Source: Thalassobellus citreus (GTDB lineage: Bacteria; Bacteroidota; Bacteroidia; Flavobacteriales; Flavobacteriaceae). From it: 64,000 bases of DNA. This document shows, piece by piece, positions 52,315 through 60,626 of this stretch; within the stretch, counting starts at the first letter, position 1; each line of letters starts with the position of its first letter. The notes under the pieces were generated by a model, which made no database searches, was not told the DNA's origin, and worked only from the letters and a program-made list of their open reading frames with translations. The translations under genes were made by a program, and so were the position numbers. The stretch lies in contig NZ_JBISCC010000127.1 of assembly GCF_044385915.1 (NCBI RefSeq), positions 372,001 through 436,000 on the forward strand. Direction: 5' to 3'.

Positions 52315-52938
52315 CTCCGAAGCAATTTTTGCTTGATTAACTAAATCAACTAAATTAGTAACTTTAAGCTTGCGCATTAAACGAGCTTTATATGTACTAA
52401 CCGTTTTTTCGTTAATGTTTAATTCTTTAGAGATTTCTTTGTTTTTTCTACCAACAGTTAAAAGTTTTAAAACTTCTGCTTCTCTAGTTGATAGTTTCTT
52501 GTAAAATGAACCACTTTTATTAGTACGCGTACCAAAAGCTAATTGTTGTGTTAATTCATTACTTAAATGAATACCACCTTCATAAACTTTTACTATTGCT
52601 TCACTAATAGTAATAATGTTAACAGATTTCGAAATGTATCCAGAAGCACCAGCTTTAATGGCGTTTATGGCATATACTTCTTCTGGTTGACCACTAAAAA
52701 TAATAGTTTTAATGTCTGGATAGTCATTTTTTAAATAACGTAACACAGTTAAACCATTAAGTTTAGGGAAATCAGCTTCCATTAAAATAATGTCAACAGG
52801 ATTTTTCTTGATAAAATCAAGAATTTCTTCTCCGTCTTCTAAACTTCCAACAACTTCAATGTTTGATGAAGCTGAAAAAAGTAATTCTAAACCTTTTCTG
52901 ATAATTGGGTGATTATCTGCTATTAATAATTTAATCAT
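52309..52938 (-). CDS. Orphan NarL/FixJ-type response regulator with Glu at the phosphorylation site
   Basis: A 209-residue protein: receiver domain (about 1-120) and LuxR-type HTH (STREAEVLKLLTVGRKNKEISKELNI, KTVSTYKARLMRKL; about 148-200). In the receiver the usual DD pair is D8-N9, and the phosphoacceptor position reads ILMEADFPKLNG, so E54 replaces Asp; the conserved Lys (K104) remains. No histidine kinase lies nearby. It may work without phosphorylation, as an always-on or ligand-gated regulator. DNA targets unknown. Confidence 0.9.
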   Translation of the reverse strand: MIKLLIADNHPIIRKGLELLFSASSNIEVVGSLEDGEEILDFIKKNPVDIILMEADFPKLNGLTVLRYLKNDYPDIKTIIFSGQPEEVYAINAIKAGASGYISKSVNIITISEAIVKVYEGGIHLSNELTQQLAFGTRTNKSGSFYKKLSTREAEVLKLLTVGRKNKEISKELNINEKTVSTYKARLMRKLKVTNLVDLVNQAKIASEL

Positions 52939-53039
52939 AATCTTAGAGCTTTTTATAATAGTTAATATAAGAGAGAGTATTATAATTGAGAGAATAAGCT
53001 TGCGGCAAATGTAATGCTTTTTTATGTATTTTACAAAAA

Positions 53040-53828
53040 TTAAAGCAAATTGTTAGGAATATCGCAAATAGGAATAGGAGTCATCTTATGCTTATTAGAT
53101 GAATTGTATCGCTTATAAATGTTAAAAACAACTTGTTCTCTATCAGAAAAATCATTCGCATTTTTGCCAGCTTCGTCCATTTTCATGGCCCATTCAAGCT
53201 CAGGGTATGAGGCTCCTATTTGGTCTTCGTCACTTCTAGTGTCTCCAAATAAGCCATCACTAGGAGCAGCTTTCATAATAGATTCGGGTACTTCTAAATA
53301 GTTTCCTAATTCGTAAACTTGAGATTTTAACAAATCTGCAATCGGGCTTAAATCTACACCGCCATCACCATATTTTGTGTAAAACCCAACTCCAAAATCT
53401 TCAACTTTATTGCCAGTTCCTGCAACTAATAACTTGTATAGTCCAGCGTAATAATAAAGGGTTGTCATGCGTAAACGAGCTCTCGTATTAGCCAAAGCCA
53501 TGTCAATGGTAGCTTGGTCACCATCAAAAAATACTTCAGATTTAAATGATTCAAAAACAGGTGTTAAATCAGTTCTAGTGTCGCTAACGTTGTCAAATTT
53601 ATTTTTTAAATGTTTAATATGTTCTTGAGCTCTAGTAACATGACTTTCTGCTTGATGTATAGGCATTTCAATACATAATAAATTTAAGCCTGTTTTTGCA
53701 CACAATGTAGATGTAACAGCAGAATCGATACCTCCCGATATTCCAATAACAAAACCATTAACTCCCGCATTTGTTGCGTAGTCTTTTAACCAGTTAACAA
53801 TGTAGTCTACAACTTTTTCTGTATGCAT
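53040..53828 (-). CDS. nadE: NH3-dependent NAD synthetase
   Basis: A 262-residue enzyme that turns deamido-NAD into NAD with ATP and ammonia. It shows the PP-loop GISGGIDSAVTS (about 29-40), TRARLRMTTLYYYA, GTGNKVEDFGVGFYTKYGDGGVDLSPIADL and the SDEDQIGASY segment. There is no nitrilase domain, so it needs free ammonia or a partner. It lies divergent from gldB, 93 bp away. Assignment is certain. Confidence 0.95.
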   Translation of the reverse strand: MHTEKVVDYIVNWLKDYATNAGVNGFVIGISGGIDSAVTSTLCAKTGLNLLCIEMPIHQAESHVTRAQEHIKHLKNKFDNVSDTRTDLTPVFESFKSEVFFDGDQATIDMALANTRARLRMTTLYYYAGLYKLLVAGTGNKVEDFGVGFYTKYGDGGVDLSPIADLLKSQVYELGNYLEVPESIMKAAPSDGLFGDTRSDEDQIGASYPELEWAMKMDEAGKNANDFSDREQVVFNIYKRYNSSNKHKMTPIPICDIPNNLL

Positions 53829-53856
53829 ATAAAATGAATTTAAATCTAAGAATAGT

Positions 53857-53864
53857 TACCTTTG
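53857..53864 (+). promoter_or_regulatory. -7 box of gldB-gldC
   Basis: TACCTTTG, exact to TAnnTTTG, 57 bases before the gldB ATG, in the gap shared with divergent nadE. Confidence 0.5.
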
Positions 53865-53921
53865 CAAACAAAAATAAAAGAAACACTCAATTAATAAAAA
53901 TTTATCACGTTTAAGTTTACT

Positions 53922-54884
53922 ATGAAACACTTATTATTATGTATATTAATGCTATCGATTGTATTTTCTTGTAAAAACAATAATGATTTAGAACATAAAA
54001 TAGCTCAAATTGATAATAATGTAACAATAGAAAGGTTCGATTTGTTGGCTGCTAAAACAAATTTAAAAGATTTACCTGCTTTAAGGGGAGCATATCCATT
54101 TATGTTTTCTGAAAATGATACCGATTCAACTTGGGCAGAAACAAAAAAAGACACGTTACAATTACAGTTGTATGCTGAAGTATATAAAGTATTTTCAGAT
54201 TTTTCAGAAACGGAAAAAGAAATAGAATCGCTTTTTAATCATATTAAATATTATTTTCCAGAATTTAATCCACCCAGAGTTGTTACTACTACAAGTTATG
54301 TAGATTATAGAAATAAAATTTTTGTTTCAGATACTATTGATGTTATCGCTTTAGATACCTATCTAGGGGGCGATCATGAATTCTATGCTAATATTCCAAA
54401 ATATATAAGAGAAGATTTAACCAAAGAGCAAATTGTAGTTGATTTAGCAGGTGAATATTCTAAACGATATATTTACCAAAAGCCAAATAAAACGTTTCTA
54501 GATGAAATGATTTATTTTGGTAAGCAATTATATTTTAAAGATGCAGTTGTACCTTTTAAAACAGAGGCGCAACGTATTGGTTATTCGCAAGAAGAATTAA
54601 ATTGGGCGCTAGCAAATGAGAGTTTAATTTGGATTTATTTTGTTGAACGTGAATTGCTGTTTAGTACCGATGCAAAACTATTAGGGCGTTTTATAAATCC
54701 TGCACCCTTTTCTAAGTTTTATTTAGAAGAAATTGATGCTGCATCACCTGGTCGCTTAGGTCAATATATAGGTTGGCAAATTGTAAAGGCTTATATGGAA
54801 CAAAATGATGTAACCTTAAAAGAGATGCTTATAACAAGCACTGAAGATATTTTTAATAACTCAAAATTTAAACCACGTAAATAA
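53922..54884 (+). CDS. gldB: Gliding motility lipoprotein GldB
   Basis: A 320-residue lipoprotein. The signal ends in a lipobox (SIVFSC) with the lipidated Cys at residue 17, then IERFDLLAAKTNL, AYPFMFS, DTYLGGDHEFYANIPKYI and GRLGQYIGWQIVKAYM, all typical of GldB. It is needed for gliding and type IX secretion in Flavobacterium. It overlaps gldC by one base. Assignment is secure from sequence plus the gldC partner. Confidence 0.9.
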   Translation: MKHLLLCILMLSIVFSCKNNNDLEHKIAQIDNNVTIERFDLLAAKTNLKDLPALRGAYPFMFSENDTDSTWAETKKDTLQLQLYAEVYKVFSDFSETEKEIESLFNHIKYYFPEFNPPRVVTTTSYVDYRNKIFVSDTIDVIALDTYLGGDHEFYANIPKYIREDLTKEQIVVDLAGEYSKRYIYQKPNKTFLDEMIYFGKQLYFKDAVVPFKTEAQRIGYSQEELNWALANESLIWIYFVERELLFSTDAKLLGRFINPAPFSKFYLEEIDAASPGRLGQYIGWQIVKAYMEQNDVTLKEMLITSTEDIFNNSKFKPRK

Positions 54885-55219
54885 TGGCTGAGAATAAAAC
54901 CTCTAAAATAGAATTGAATGTAGAACTTGATGCTAATAAAGTGCCAGAAAAATTATTTTGGACAGCAGAAGATGGAGGCATTACAAATGAAGAAGCAAAA
55001 GCTATGATGCTTTCCGTATGGGATTCTAAAGCAAAGGAATCTTTGCGAATAGATTTATGGACTAAAGATATGCCTGTAGATGAAATGAAAGTGTTTTTTC
55101 ATCAAACCTTAGTTGCTATGAGTGATACTTTTAAAAGAGCAACACAAGATGAAAGAATGACTGCTACAATGAAAGATTTTTGTGATTATTTTGCCGAAAA
55201 ATTAGAAATTAAAAAATAG
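54884..55219 (+). CDS. gldC: Gliding motility protein GldC
   Basis: A 111-residue protein beginning MAENKTSKIELNVELDANKVPEKLFWTAEDGG, a strong match for GldC, which supports gliding. It has no signal peptide. The start codon overlaps the gldB stop by one base, and a bidirectional terminator follows. Its biochemical activity is not established. Confidence 0.9.
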   Translation: MAENKTSKIELNVELDANKVPEKLFWTAEDGGITNEEAKAMMLSVWDSKAKESLRIDLWTKDMPVDEMKVFFHQTLVAMSDTFKRATQDERMTATMKDFCDYFAEKLEIKK

Positions 55220-55241
55220 AAGAAATTAAATTATAGGTTAA

Positions 55242-55276
55242 ACAAAAAAGACTCGCAATTGCAAGTCTTTTTTGTT
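55242..55276. terminator. Bidirectional terminator between gldC and metK
   Basis: Near-palindrome with arms AAAGACT and AGTCTTT around GCAATTGC, flanked by A-run and T-run. It can stop both convergent transcripts. Confidence 0.85.
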
Positions 55277-55298
55277 TTTATAAATAATAAATAGAAGT

Positions 55299-56552
55299 CT
55301 ATAATTCAAAAACTTCTTTTACTTTATCAACGTAATCTAGCTTTTCCCATGTAAATAATTCTACATCTAGTGTTTTTGTGTCTCCGTTGGGTTGGCTAAA
55401 TGTTTTTGTAACCGTTTCGTTTGTGCGTCCCATGTGTCCATAAGCAGCAGTTTCGCTATATATAGGAGAGCGTAATTTTAAGCGTTCTTCAATAGCAAAT
55501 GGTCGCATATCAAAAATAGTTGATACTTTTTTAGCAATTTCTCCATCGGTCATATTAAACGGGCAAGTTCCGTAAGTGTCAATAAAAATCCCCATAGGTT
55601 CTACCACGCCAATAGCGTAACTTACTTGTACTAAAATTTCATCGGCAACACCCGCAGCTACTAAGTTTTTAGCAATGTGTCGTGTTGCATAAGCAGCACT
55701 TCTATCTACTTTACTAGGGTCTTTTCCAGAAAAAGCACCACCACCATGAGCGCCTTTACCTCCATAGGTGTCAACAATAATTTTTCGTCCTGTTAATCCG
55801 GTATCTCCATGAGGGCCACCAATAACAAATTTTCCTGTTGGGTTAATATGATAAGTAATATTATCATTAAATAATACCTGAATTTGTTCAGGAAGTTTAG
55901 AAACAACTCTTGGTATTAAAATATCAACAATATCTTTTCTAATTTTTGCAAGCATAGTATCATCATCAGCAAAATCGTCATGCTGTGTAGATACTACAAT
56001 AGCATCAATACGTTGCGGAATATTATCATCGCTATATTCAATAGTTACCTGACTTTTAGAATCTGGTCTTAAATAAGTAATGTCTTTATTCTCATGGCGT
56101 AATTCAGCAAGTTCTTTTAAAATTCTATGCGATAAATCTAAAGCCAACGGCATGAAGTTTTCAGTTTCATTGGTAGCATAACCAAACATCATCCCTTGGT
56201 CGCCAGCACCTTGCTCTTCTTTGCTTCCACGATCAACCCCTTGGTTAATGTCTTCAGATTGTTCATGTATTGCAGATAAAACACCACACGAATTTCCGTC
56301 AAACATATATTCGCCTTTGGTATAACCAATTTTGTTTATGGTGTCTCTAGCAATTTTTTGAACATCTAAATATGTGGTCGATTTTACTTCGCCTGCAAGC
56401 ACAACTTGTCCTGTTGTTACTAAGGTTTCGCAAGCAACTTTACTTTCGCTGTCAAACGCTAAAAAGTTGTCAATTAAAGCGTCACTAATTTGATCTGCAA
56501 CTTTATCTGGGTGTCCTTCAGAAACACTTTCTGAAGTGAATAAATAAGCCAT
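55299..56552 (-). CDS. metK: S-adenosylmethionine synthetase
   Basis: A 417-residue MetK that makes SAM from methionine and ATP. It has FTSESVSEGHPDKVADQISDA at the start, GAGDQGMMFGYA, GGPHGDTGLTGRKIIVDTYGG and GGGAFSGKDPSKVDRSAAY. Length is slightly above the E. coli protein (384). Its leader holds a candidate SAM-II riboswitch, so the product of the enzyme would control its own gene. Assignment is certain. Confidence 0.97.
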   Translation of the reverse strand: MAYLFTSESVSEGHPDKVADQISDALIDNFLAFDSESKVACETLVTTGQVVLAGEVKSTTYLDVQKIARDTINKIGYTKGEYMFDGNSCGVLSAIHEQSEDINQGVDRGSKEEQGAGDQGMMFGYATNETENFMPLALDLSHRILKELAELRHENKDITYLRPDSKSQVTIEYSDDNIPQRIDAIVVSTQHDDFADDDTMLAKIRKDIVDILIPRVVSKLPEQIQVLFNDNITYHINPTGKFVIGGPHGDTGLTGRKIIVDTYGGKGAHGGGAFSGKDPSKVDRSAAYATRHIAKNLVAAGVADEILVQVSYAIGVVEPMGIFIDTYGTCPFNMTDGEIAKKVSTIFDMRPFAIEERLKLRSPIYSETAAYGHMGRTNETVTKTFSQPNGDTKTLDVELFTWEKLDYVDKVKEVFEL

Positions 56553-56569
56553 ATAATTTATTTTACAGT

Positions 56570-56682
56570 AAGATTTGACGATAACGTCGAAGGAAGTTTA
56601 CACTGCCTTTAGCATTTTTATTTTATATCGAAATTATTTCAATATAAAGAGGTTGCAATCAGTCAAATCTTTCCTCTGTTAT
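56570..56682 (-). ncRNA. Candidate SAM-II riboswitch in the metK leader, with expression platform
   Basis: On the minus strand, P1 is AGAGG (56677-56673) with CCTCT (56652-56648), closing a loop containing GATTTGACTGATTGCAA. Downstream comes AAAATGCTAAAGGCAGT (near 56617-56601), whose AAT and CAGT can pair with ATT and ACTG of the loop, giving the SAM-II pseudoknot layout (loop GAUUU-AC...UUGCAA, 3' part GCUAAA-GG). The loop segment AAGATTTGAC (56671-56662) is also an exact 10-base complement of GTCAAATCTT (56579-56570), close before the start codon, so aptamer and a downstream switch helix exclude each other. Confidence 0.75.
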
Positions 56683-56691
56683 TTGTGCTTG

Positions 56692-56699
56692 CAAAAGTA
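56692..56699 (-). promoter_or_regulatory. -7 box of metK
   Basis: Reads TACTTTTG on the minus strand, exact to TAnnTTTG. Transcription would begin about 9 bases before the riboswitch P1 stem. Confidence 0.6.
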
Positions 56700-56747
56700 A
56701 AAAAATAAAAGGAAAAAAGAATTCCTTTTTATTTTTTTCAATAAAAA

Positions 56748-56779
56748 GTTGGTGGTTACATTTTAATTGTAAATATTTG
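56748..56779 (+). promoter_or_regulatory. Promoter of the ilv operon leader
   Basis: TTG at 56748-56750, a 21-base spacer, then AATATTTG at 56772-56779 (one mismatch to TAnnTTTG). The start would lie only about 4 bases before the leader peptide ATG. Confidence 0.6.
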
Positions 56780-56789
56780 TTGTAACAAA

Positions 56790-56846
56790 ATGAAAAAACA
56801 AATTTTAAATAGCATTCTTATTATTGTCATTGTGATTATTTCATGA
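56790..56846 (+). CDS. Ile/Leu/Val leader peptide of the ilv operon
   Basis: An 18-residue peptide, MKKQILNSILIIVIVIIS, with 7 Ile, 2 Leu and 2 Val. It is followed by an intrinsic terminator and then the ilvD-ilvB-ilvN-ilvC-ilvA genes. This is the classical composition of an attenuation leader that senses the branched-chain aminoacyl-tRNAs. The stop codon ends 4 bases before the antiterminator strand AGGAAGGCT (56851-56859), so a terminating ribosome would cover it. It is too short for ordinary gene finders. Confidence 0.88.
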   Translation: MKKQILNSILIIVIVIIS

Positions 56847-56850
56847 AGAT

Positions 56851-56921
56851 AGGAAGGCTATAATTAAACATAAAATATTTATTAAAAGCTTTCCTGTAAA
56901 AGGAAGGCTTTTTTTATTTTT
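56851..56921 (+). promoter_or_regulatory. Attenuator of the ilv operon (antiterminator and terminator)
   Basis: The terminator has a 10 bp stem, AAGCTTTCCT (56886-56895) with AGGAAGGCTT (56901-56910), loop GTAAA and a T-run. An identical upstream copy of the 3' strand, AGGAAGGCT at 56851-56859, can capture AGCTTTCCT (56887-56895) instead. The two pairings exclude each other, and the upstream copy begins 5 bases after the leader peptide stop. Confidence 0.88.
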
Positions 56922-57145
56922 TTGAACATCATAAAAATAACATGTTAACATGTTGTTTTTTAGTTTGTTATGTTTATTTTGGTGGTTATGAGTTTAACCA
57001 TGTAAATTAAATAAATGCGTAAATAAAAACCTAATAAATTAATTTCGAGCGTTATTTTGAATATTTTGATTCTGAGGTAAAAGTCTTAAATGTTTGAAAT
57101 AATGAAAACTAAACCAAGATAAAGATTAAATTATCTGCAATAAAA
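56922..57145 (+). other. Rest of the ilv leader, no further element recognised
   Basis: About 220 bases between the attenuator and ilvD. Apart from a small palindrome (ACATGTTAACATGT, 56940-56953), I see no ORF, riboswitch or promoter I can defend here. Confidence 0.5.
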
Positions 57146-58828
57146 ATGAAAGAACTTAATAAACATAGTAAAAGATTAACTCAAGACGAATCTCAACCAG
57201 CATCTCAAGCAATGTTATATGCGGTTGGTTTGACTGATGAAGATATGAATAAAGCCCAAGTGGGTATTGCTAGTACAGGATACGATGGTAATCCGTGTAA
57301 TATGCATTTAAATAATTTGGCTGCTGAAGTAAAAATTGAATGTAAAATAGCCAATTTAGTTGGTTTAGGATTCAATACTATAGGTGTTAGTGATGGTATT
57401 TCTATGGGGACTTCTGGTATGAATTACTCTTTAGCGTCTCGTGATATTATTGCAGATTCTATCGAAACGGTTATGAATGCTCAAAGTTATGATGCGCTTA
57501 TTTCTGTTGTTGGTTGCGATAAAAATATGCCAGGAGCTGTTATAGCGATGTTGCGTTTAAATCGTCCATCAATTATGATGTACGGAGGGACAATAGCATC
57601 AGGAAAATATAAAGGAAGAAAATTAAATATTGTTTCTGCTTTTGAAGCTTTAGGGCAAAAAGTAGCAGGCGAAATTGGTGAAGAAGAATATAGAGAAATT
57701 ATAAAAAGTGCTATTCCAGGAGCAGGAGCTTGTGGCGGTATGTATACTGCAAATACAATGGCTTCGGCTATAGAATGTATGGGGTTTGCATTACCTTATA
57801 ATTCGTCTATTCCAGCAGAGAATCCGAATAAACTATCAGAAAGCGAAAGAACTGCAAGAGCTATTAAAAATCTTTTAGAATTAGATTTAAAACCATTAGA
57901 TATTATTTCTAAAAAATCTATTGAAAATGCTGTTGCACTTGTAAATGCATTAGGAGGTTCTACAAATGCCGTATTACACTTTTTAGCTATTGCACATGCT
58001 GCAGACATAGAATTTACATTAGAAGATTTTCAACGTGTTAGTGATAGAACACCTTTGATTGCCGATTTAAAACCTAGCGGAAAATATTTAATGGAAGATG
58101 TTCATGGCGTTGGAGGAACACCTGCAGTTATGAAATACTTATTAGATAACGGTTATTTACATGGCGATTGTATGACGGTAACAGGAAAAACTTTAGCAGA
58201 AAATTTAGCTGATGTTGAACCGCTTACTTTTGAAGATGATCAAGATGTTATATATCCAAAAGATAAAGCTTTAAAATCTTCAGGAAATTTACAGATTCTT
58301 TATGGAAATTTAGCAACCGAAGGTGCTGTTGCCAAAATATCAGGTAATGAAGGATTGTTGTTTGAAGGTAAGGCTGTTGTTTATGATGGAGAACAAGCTG
58401 CAAATACAGGGATTTCAAACGGAGAAGTAGAAAAAGGAGATGTCGTCGTCATTAGGTATGTCGGTCCAAAAGGAGGTCCTGGGATGCCAGAAATGCTTAA
58501 ACCAACGTCTTTAATTATGGGAGCAGGTTTAGGAAAATCGGTAGCTTTAATTACAGATGGTCGTTTTTCAGGAGGAACCCATGGTTTTGTGGTTGGACAT
58601 ATTACTCCAGAAGCTCAATCAGGAGGAACTATAGGCTTATTAAAAACAGGCGATAAAATTAAAATAAGTGCTGAAGATAACTCTATTAACGTATTGCTTT
58701 CTGATGAAGAATTAGCAAAAAGAAAATCACAATGGGTTGAACCAGCGTTAAAACATAAAAAAGGAATATTATATAAATATGCAAAATCAGTAGCCTCTGC
58801 ATCTAAAGGATGTGTTACTGATGCATAA
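57146..58828 (+). CDS. ilvD: Dihydroxy-acid dehydratase
   Basis: A 560-residue Fe-S dehydratase of isoleucine and valine synthesis. Cluster cysteines are visible in GNPCNMHL, VVGCDKNMPGAVIAM and GAGACGGMYTANTM; the C-terminal DGRFSGGTHGFVVGHITPEA is typical. First structural gene behind the leader peptide and attenuator. A family A repeat lies in the 51 bp gap before ilvB. Assignment is certain. Confidence 0.97.
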   Translation: MKELNKHSKRLTQDESQPASQAMLYAVGLTDEDMNKAQVGIASTGYDGNPCNMHLNNLAAEVKIECKIANLVGLGFNTIGVSDGISMGTSGMNYSLASRDIIADSIETVMNAQSYDALISVVGCDKNMPGAVIAMLRLNRPSIMMYGGTIASGKYKGRKLNIVSAFEALGQKVAGEIGEEEYREIIKSAIPGAGACGGMYTANTMASAIECMGFALPYNSSIPAENPNKLSESERTARAIKNLLELDLKPLDIISKKSIENAVALVNALGGSTNAVLHFLAIAHAADIEFTLEDFQRVSDRTPLIADLKPSGKYLMEDVHGVGGTPAVMKYLLDNGYLHGDCMTVTGKTLAENLADVEPLTFEDDQDVIYPKDKALKSSGNLQILYGNLATEGAVAKISGNEGLLFEGKAVVYDGEQAANTGISNGEVEKGDVVVIRYVGPKGGPGMPEMLKPTSLIMGAGLGKSVALITDGRFSGGTHGFVVGHITPEAQSGGTIGLLKTGDKIKISAEDNSINVLLSDEELAKRKSQWVEPALKHKKGILYKYAKSVASASKGCVTDA

Positions 58829-58835
58829 TAAATTG

Positions 58836-58859
58836 TCATTCCTGCATACGCAGGAATCT
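58836..58859. repeat. Dispersed palindrome, family A
   Basis: Perfect arms TCATTCCTGC and GCAGGAATCT (wobble at the ends aside) around ATAC, between ilvD and ilvB inside the operon. Confidence 0.75.
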
Positions 58860-58879
58860 CATCATTAAACGTTGAGACT

Positions 58880-60613
58880 ATGAATACAGAAACAGAAAAC
58901 AAAACACAAGAAGTAACTAATAAAAAAATGCGCATATCAGGTAGTGAAGCCATAGTAAGATGCTTAATAGCAGAAGGTGTTGATATTCTTTATGGATATC
59001 CAGGAGGTGCTATTATGCCTGTATACGATGAATTATTTAAGTTTAAAGATGATATTCATCATGTGTTAACAAGACATGAGCAAGGTGCAGCGCATGCCGC
59101 TCAAGGTTATGCACGTATTTCTGGTAGAGTTGGGGTTGCTATGGCAACTTCAGGACCAGGAGCTACGAATTTAATAACAGGAATTGCCGATGCCCAAATA
59201 GATTCTACACCATTAGTTTGTATTACTGGGCAAGTACCTTCTCATTTATTAGGTAGTGATGCATTTCAAGAAACTGATATCGTAGGTATTTCTACACCAG
59301 TAACTAAATGGAATCATCAAGTTACTAAAGCTTCAGAAATTCCAGAAGTTTTAGCTAAAGCGTTTTATATAGCAAAAAGTGGTCGTCCAGGTCCTGTATT
59401 AATAGATATTACTAAAGATGCACAGTTTGGCGAATTAGATTTTGAATATAAAAAATGTACAGGTGTAAGAAGTTATATTCCTGTACCTAAAACTAATCCA
59501 GACGCTGTTAAAGCTGCAGCCGAATTAATAAACGTAGCAAAAAAACCTATGATTGTTTGGGGGCAAGGTGTTATACTTGGTAAAGCAGAAGAGGAACTGA
59601 AAGCAGTTGTTGAAAAAGCAGGAATTCCATCAGCATGGACTATTCTTGGAGCGTCAGCTATACCAACGTCACATCCATTAAATATAGGAATGGTAGGGAT
59701 GCATGGTAATTATGCACCTAATAAGTTAACTAACGAATGTGATGTGCTTATTGCTATAGGAATGCGTTTTGATGACCGTGTTACTGGCGATTTAAGTAAA
59801 TATGCAAAACAAGCTAAAGTCATTCATTTTGATATAGACCCTGCTGAAATTGATAAAAATGTAAAAACAGATGTCGCTGTAATAGGCGATTCTAAAGATA
59901 GTTTAGCAAAACTATTACCATTACTAAATGCCAATTCTCATGATTCTTGGTTACAAGAGTTTAAAGATTTGTATGCTATAGAATTTGAAAAAGTTATTAA
60001 AGATGATATTTCTCCAACCAAAGAAGGTTTAACCATGGGAGAGGTGTTAAATCAAATAAATATAGAAAGTAAAGGGAATGCAGCCATTGTATCAGATGTA
60101 GGACAACATCAAATGATTGCTTGTCGTTATTCAAAGTTTAATCTTACCAAAAGTAATATTACCTCTGGCGGACTAGGAACTATGGGCTTTGCGCTTCCTG
60201 CGGCTATTGGTGCTAAAATGGCTGAGCCTAATAGAGAGGTGGTTGCTATTATTGGAGATGGTGGATTTCAAATGAATATTCAAGAATTAGGCACTATTTT
60301 TCAGCAAAAAACACCTGTAAAAATTGTTGTTTTAAATAATGAATTTTTAGGAATGGTTCGTCAATGGCAACAATTGTTTTTTGATAAACGTTATGCATCT
60401 ACTGAAATGACAAATCCAAATTTTGTAGCCATTGCAGAAGGTTATTATATTAAAGCTAGAAAAGTTGTTAAACGTGAAGAGTTAGAAGAAGCTGTTAAGG
60501 AAATGATGGAATCTAAAGAATCATATTTCTTAGAAGTTTGTGTAGAAAAAGAGGATAATGTTTTCCCTATGGTGCCATCGGGAGCATCAGTTTCAGATAT
60601 ACGTTTAAGCTAA
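58880..60613 (+). CDS. ilvB: Acetolactate synthase, large catalytic subunit
   Basis: A 577-residue thiamine diphosphate enzyme that condenses pyruvate with pyruvate or 2-ketobutyrate. It has the catalytic Glu in LTRHEQGAAHAAQGYAR, the ThDP motif GDGGFQMNIQELGTI, and ALPAAIGA. An N-terminal stretch of about 15 polar residues precedes the conserved start (SGSEAIVRCLIAEGV). It is followed 13 bp later by the regulatory subunit. Assignment is certain. Confidence 0.97.
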   Translation: MNTETENKTQEVTNKKMRISGSEAIVRCLIAEGVDILYGYPGGAIMPVYDELFKFKDDIHHVLTRHEQGAAHAAQGYARISGRVGVAMATSGPGATNLITGIADAQIDSTPLVCITGQVPSHLLGSDAFQETDIVGISTPVTKWNHQVTKASEIPEVLAKAFYIAKSGRPGPVLIDITKDAQFGELDFEYKKCTGVRSYIPVPKTNPDAVKAAAELINVAKKPMIVWGQGVILGKAEEELKAVVEKAGIPSAWTILGASAIPTSHPLNIGMVGMHGNYAPNKLTNECDVLIAIGMRFDDRVTGDLSKYAKQAKVIHFDIDPAEIDKNVKTDVAVIGDSKDSLAKLLPLLNANSHDSWLQEFKDLYAIEFEKVIKDDISPTKEGLTMGEVLNQINIESKGNAAIVSDVGQHQMIACRYSKFNLTKSNITSGGLGTMGFALPAAIGAKMAEPNREVVAIIGDGGFQMNIQELGTIFQQKTPVKIVVLNNEFLGMVRQWQQLFFDKRYASTEMTNPNFVAIAEGYYIKARKVVKREELEEAVKEMMESKESYFLEVCVEKEDNVFPMVPSGASVSDIRLS

Positions 60614-60626
60614 ATATTTAGAAAAA

